Part shown: one piece after another, positions 6,962 to 8,176 of the stretch
Layout of the letters: each line of letters begins with the position of its first letter
How positions within the stretch are numbered: position 1 is the first letter of the stretch
Origin: Kiritimatiellia bacterium
GTDB taxonomy: Bacteria; Verrucomicrobiota; Kiritimatiellia; SLAD01
Length of the DNA: 8,176 nt
Assembly (NCBI GenBank): GCA_007126995.1
Contig: SLAD01000355.1
Location: forward strand, 1 to 8,176
Reading direction: 5' to 3'
The notes under the pieces: generated by a model
The model's input: the letters and a program-made list of their open reading frames with translations, nothing else
What the model was told of the DNA's origin: nothing
The model's database searches: none
Made by a program: the position numbers and the translations under genes

Positions 6962-7409
6962 TGCCCGTCGACGCGCCTAATCGGCTCTCCAGGTGTGCAA
7001 TCCGTTGTTCAAGGCGGCGCACGCTGTCTTCATGTTGTCGCTGCTGAAACTCGATCGCGCTACCGAGCACGAAGTTGATGTCGTTTTGCTGACCAGCCAT
7101 GTAGTCGTGCTGATAGCGGCAGATCTTCCAGAGGCTCTTTTTCAGTTTCGCCCAGAAGCGCCCCGCAAAGCTGTTACGGTGGGGCACTTCAAAGTCGACT
7201 GTCACCAGGTGCTCCCGGTCGCGCAGGAGCCGGATCAGCGTGTCCATGTAGTCCGCCTCCGTAGCACACTTGGTGAGCGCCATGGCGGGACGACGTTGCA
7301 GGGCTTGCAACTGTTCGGGTGTGAGGGATGTTGATCGTGCCAAAGCATCCAGTTGGGCGAGTCGTGTTTCGGTGCAATCTTTGCCGGCCACCTGTAAACG
7401 CGGGGTCAT
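6954..7409 (-). CDS. Small basic/coiled-coil protein of a polysaccharide export operon
   Basis: Soluble protein of 151 aa with no signal peptide. Residues 1-70 look helical and contain LTPEQLQALQRR. Residues 81-100 (FAGRFWAKLKKSLWKICRYQ) form a basic, aromatic, probably amphipathic helix that could lie on the membrane. Residues 107-112 read QQNDIN. From about 113 to 145 a heptad-like pattern (IEFQQRQHEDSVRRLEQRIAHLESRL) predicts a coiled coil. From memory, a similar block (HRP/G, basic helix, QN..N, coiled coil) is found in glycosyltransferases and methyltransferases encoded beside Wzm/Wzt. Here it stands alone between Wzt and a GT4 enzyme, so a scaffold or chain-length role is possible but unproven. 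The ATG at 7409 is chosen because it overlaps the Wzt stop as ATGA; the ATG at 7424 would add five residues and lacks a ribosome site. It overlaps the GT4 gene by 8 bp. Confidence 0.75.
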   Translation of the reverse strand: MTPRLQVAGKDCTETRLAQLDALARSTSLTPEQLQALQRRPAMALTKCATEADYMDTLIRLLRDREHLVTVDFEVPHRNSFAGRFWAKLKKSLWKICRYQHDYMAGQQNDINFVLGSAIEFQQRQHEDSVRRLEQRIAHLESRLGASTGNE

Positions 7410-8176
7410 GTCTCGATTTCCCATGTGTTTTGGAGGTGTACCAGGCCGGGGCGATCAGAGTCGTCCATCACCCGGAACGCCAGCCAGTCCTCCAGACGGT
7501 GGTACTGAACGGAGTGATCCCACGAATGCACGGATACCGACAAAAAGAAATTCCCGGCCTTCAGTGTCAGGGGATCGACGGTGAGCCGGACCACGCCCTC
7601 TCCTGAGATCGCCTCGATGGGGTACGCCTCGAGCTGCGTGTTGGATCCGAATACGTAAACACCGTTCGCCGTTTTTATACTGAACCCAAACACAGGCGTT
7701 TCAATCCGCTCATGCGCCGAATAGTGAATCTCAACGCGCATCGGGTGGCCGGATTTCAGCTCCGCGGTCTCCATGCCCCGATCATCCAGCAGGCGTACGT
7801 TCTTAATTTCAGCTTGGCGGGTGCCATACTCCTCAACCCGCAACATCCCGATATGTAGCATGTACGTTTTAAGATAGCTGAAGATGACATCTCTGGGCGG
7901 ACCGCGCTCTGCCAAGCGGCCCTCCAAAATCAAGAGCGCTTCGTCACAAAATTGCTCTACGGTGTCGAGTGCATGCGACACGAGTAGGAGTGTTTTGCCC
8001 TTCTTCTGGAATTCGCGGATGCGTTGCAGGCACTTGGTCTGAAACGCAATATCGCCCACCGCCAGCACTTCATCGATCAAGAGAATATCCGGATCGATTT
8101 CCACCGCAACAGCGAAGCCGAGGCGAACATACATGCCGCTTGAATAGTGTTTCACGGGCATGTCGATGAATTCCTC
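7406..8176 (-). CDS. wzt: Wzt-type O-polysaccharide ABC transporter ATPase (C-terminal 256 residues; 5' end missing)
   Basis: ATP-binding subunit that powers export of undecaprenyl-linked polysaccharide across the inner membrane with a Wzm-type permease, which would lie outside this window. The frame is open to the window edge, and the first visible residues EEFID join directly to MPVKHYSSGMYVRL. The methionine there is therefore internal, and the Walker A half is missing. Seen in order (visible numbering): the degenerate signature YSSGMYVRL (11-19), Walker B ILLIDE (31-36), D-loop VGD (40-42) and H-loop His68 in LLLVSH. From about residue 118 comes a beta-rich C-terminal domain with VFGFSIKTANGVYVFGSNTQ and a final AFRV...GLVHLQNTWEI. 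This matches the carbohydrate-binding Wzt_C domain that recognises the chain terminus in ABC-dependent O-antigen systems. The stop overlaps the next gene as ATGA. The plain capsule ATPase KpsT lacks this extra domain, so Wzt is the better call. Confidence 0.93.
   Translation of the reverse strand, partial: EEFIDMPVKHYSSGMYVRLGFAVAVEIDPDILLIDEVLAVGDIAFQTKCLQRIREFQKKGKTLLLVSHALDTVEQFCDEALLILEGRLAERGPPRDVIFSYLKTYMLHIGMLRVEEYGTRQAEIKNVRLLDDRGMETAELKSGHPMRVEIHYSAHERIETPVFGFSIKTANGVYVFGSNTQLEAYPIEAISGEGVVRLTVDPLTLKAGNFFLSVSVHSWDHSVQYHRLEDWLAFRVMDDSDRPGLVHLQNTWEIET

Noticed and set aside
8159..8161. ATG at 8161 (minus strand) as the start of the ATPase
   Set aside because: It lies just before the ABC signature motif. 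Upstream residues EEFID continue the conserved Wzt sequence and Walker A must lie further upstream.

Overview
The window holds eight protein-coding genes in two convergent gene sets, with almost no non-coding DNA. Both sets look like parts of one cell-surface polysaccharide locus (O-antigen, capsule or exopolysaccharide type). The host is most likely a Gram-negative bacterium. The evidence is a lipobox lipoprotein and a Wzt-type ABC transporter ATPase, the kind that exports lipid-linked O-polysaccharide across an inner membrane. I cannot name a phylum or genus from this sequence. GC content appears moderately high by eye, and most start codons are ATG.

Plus strand, 1-4530: a membrane glycosyltransferase of the GT-C/GT39 type with its 5' end outside the window, then a family-4 (GT-B) glycosyltransferase, then a NodB-type (CE4) polysaccharide deacetylase. 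The first gap is 48 bp and the second junction is a 4-bp ATGA overlap, so this is very probably one operon.

Minus strand, 8176 down to 4531: the C-terminal part of a Wzt-like ATPase with its carbohydrate-recognition domain, a small basic/coiled-coil protein, a second GT4 glycosyltransferase, a left-handed beta-helix O-acyltransferase, and a tryptophan-rich lipoprotein. The first two junctions overlap (4 and 8 bp). The next gap is about 84 bp and the last is 25 bp.

The two sets meet with no intergenic base. The TGA of the deacetylase (4528-4530) abuts the reverse-strand TGA of the lipoprotein gene (4531-4533), inside a perfect 12-bp palindrome. Any terminator must therefore lie inside coding sequence of the opposing gene.

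Working model (inference): the two GT4 enzymes and the GT-C enzyme build or decorate a glycan, the deacetylase and acyltransferase modify it, and Wzt recognises and exports it. The coiled-coil protein may scaffold the cytoplasmic machinery, and the lipoprotein may act on the glycan or envelope on the outer side. No RNA gene, mobile element, CRISPR array or long repeat was seen, and no stretch over 100 bp lacks a gene.
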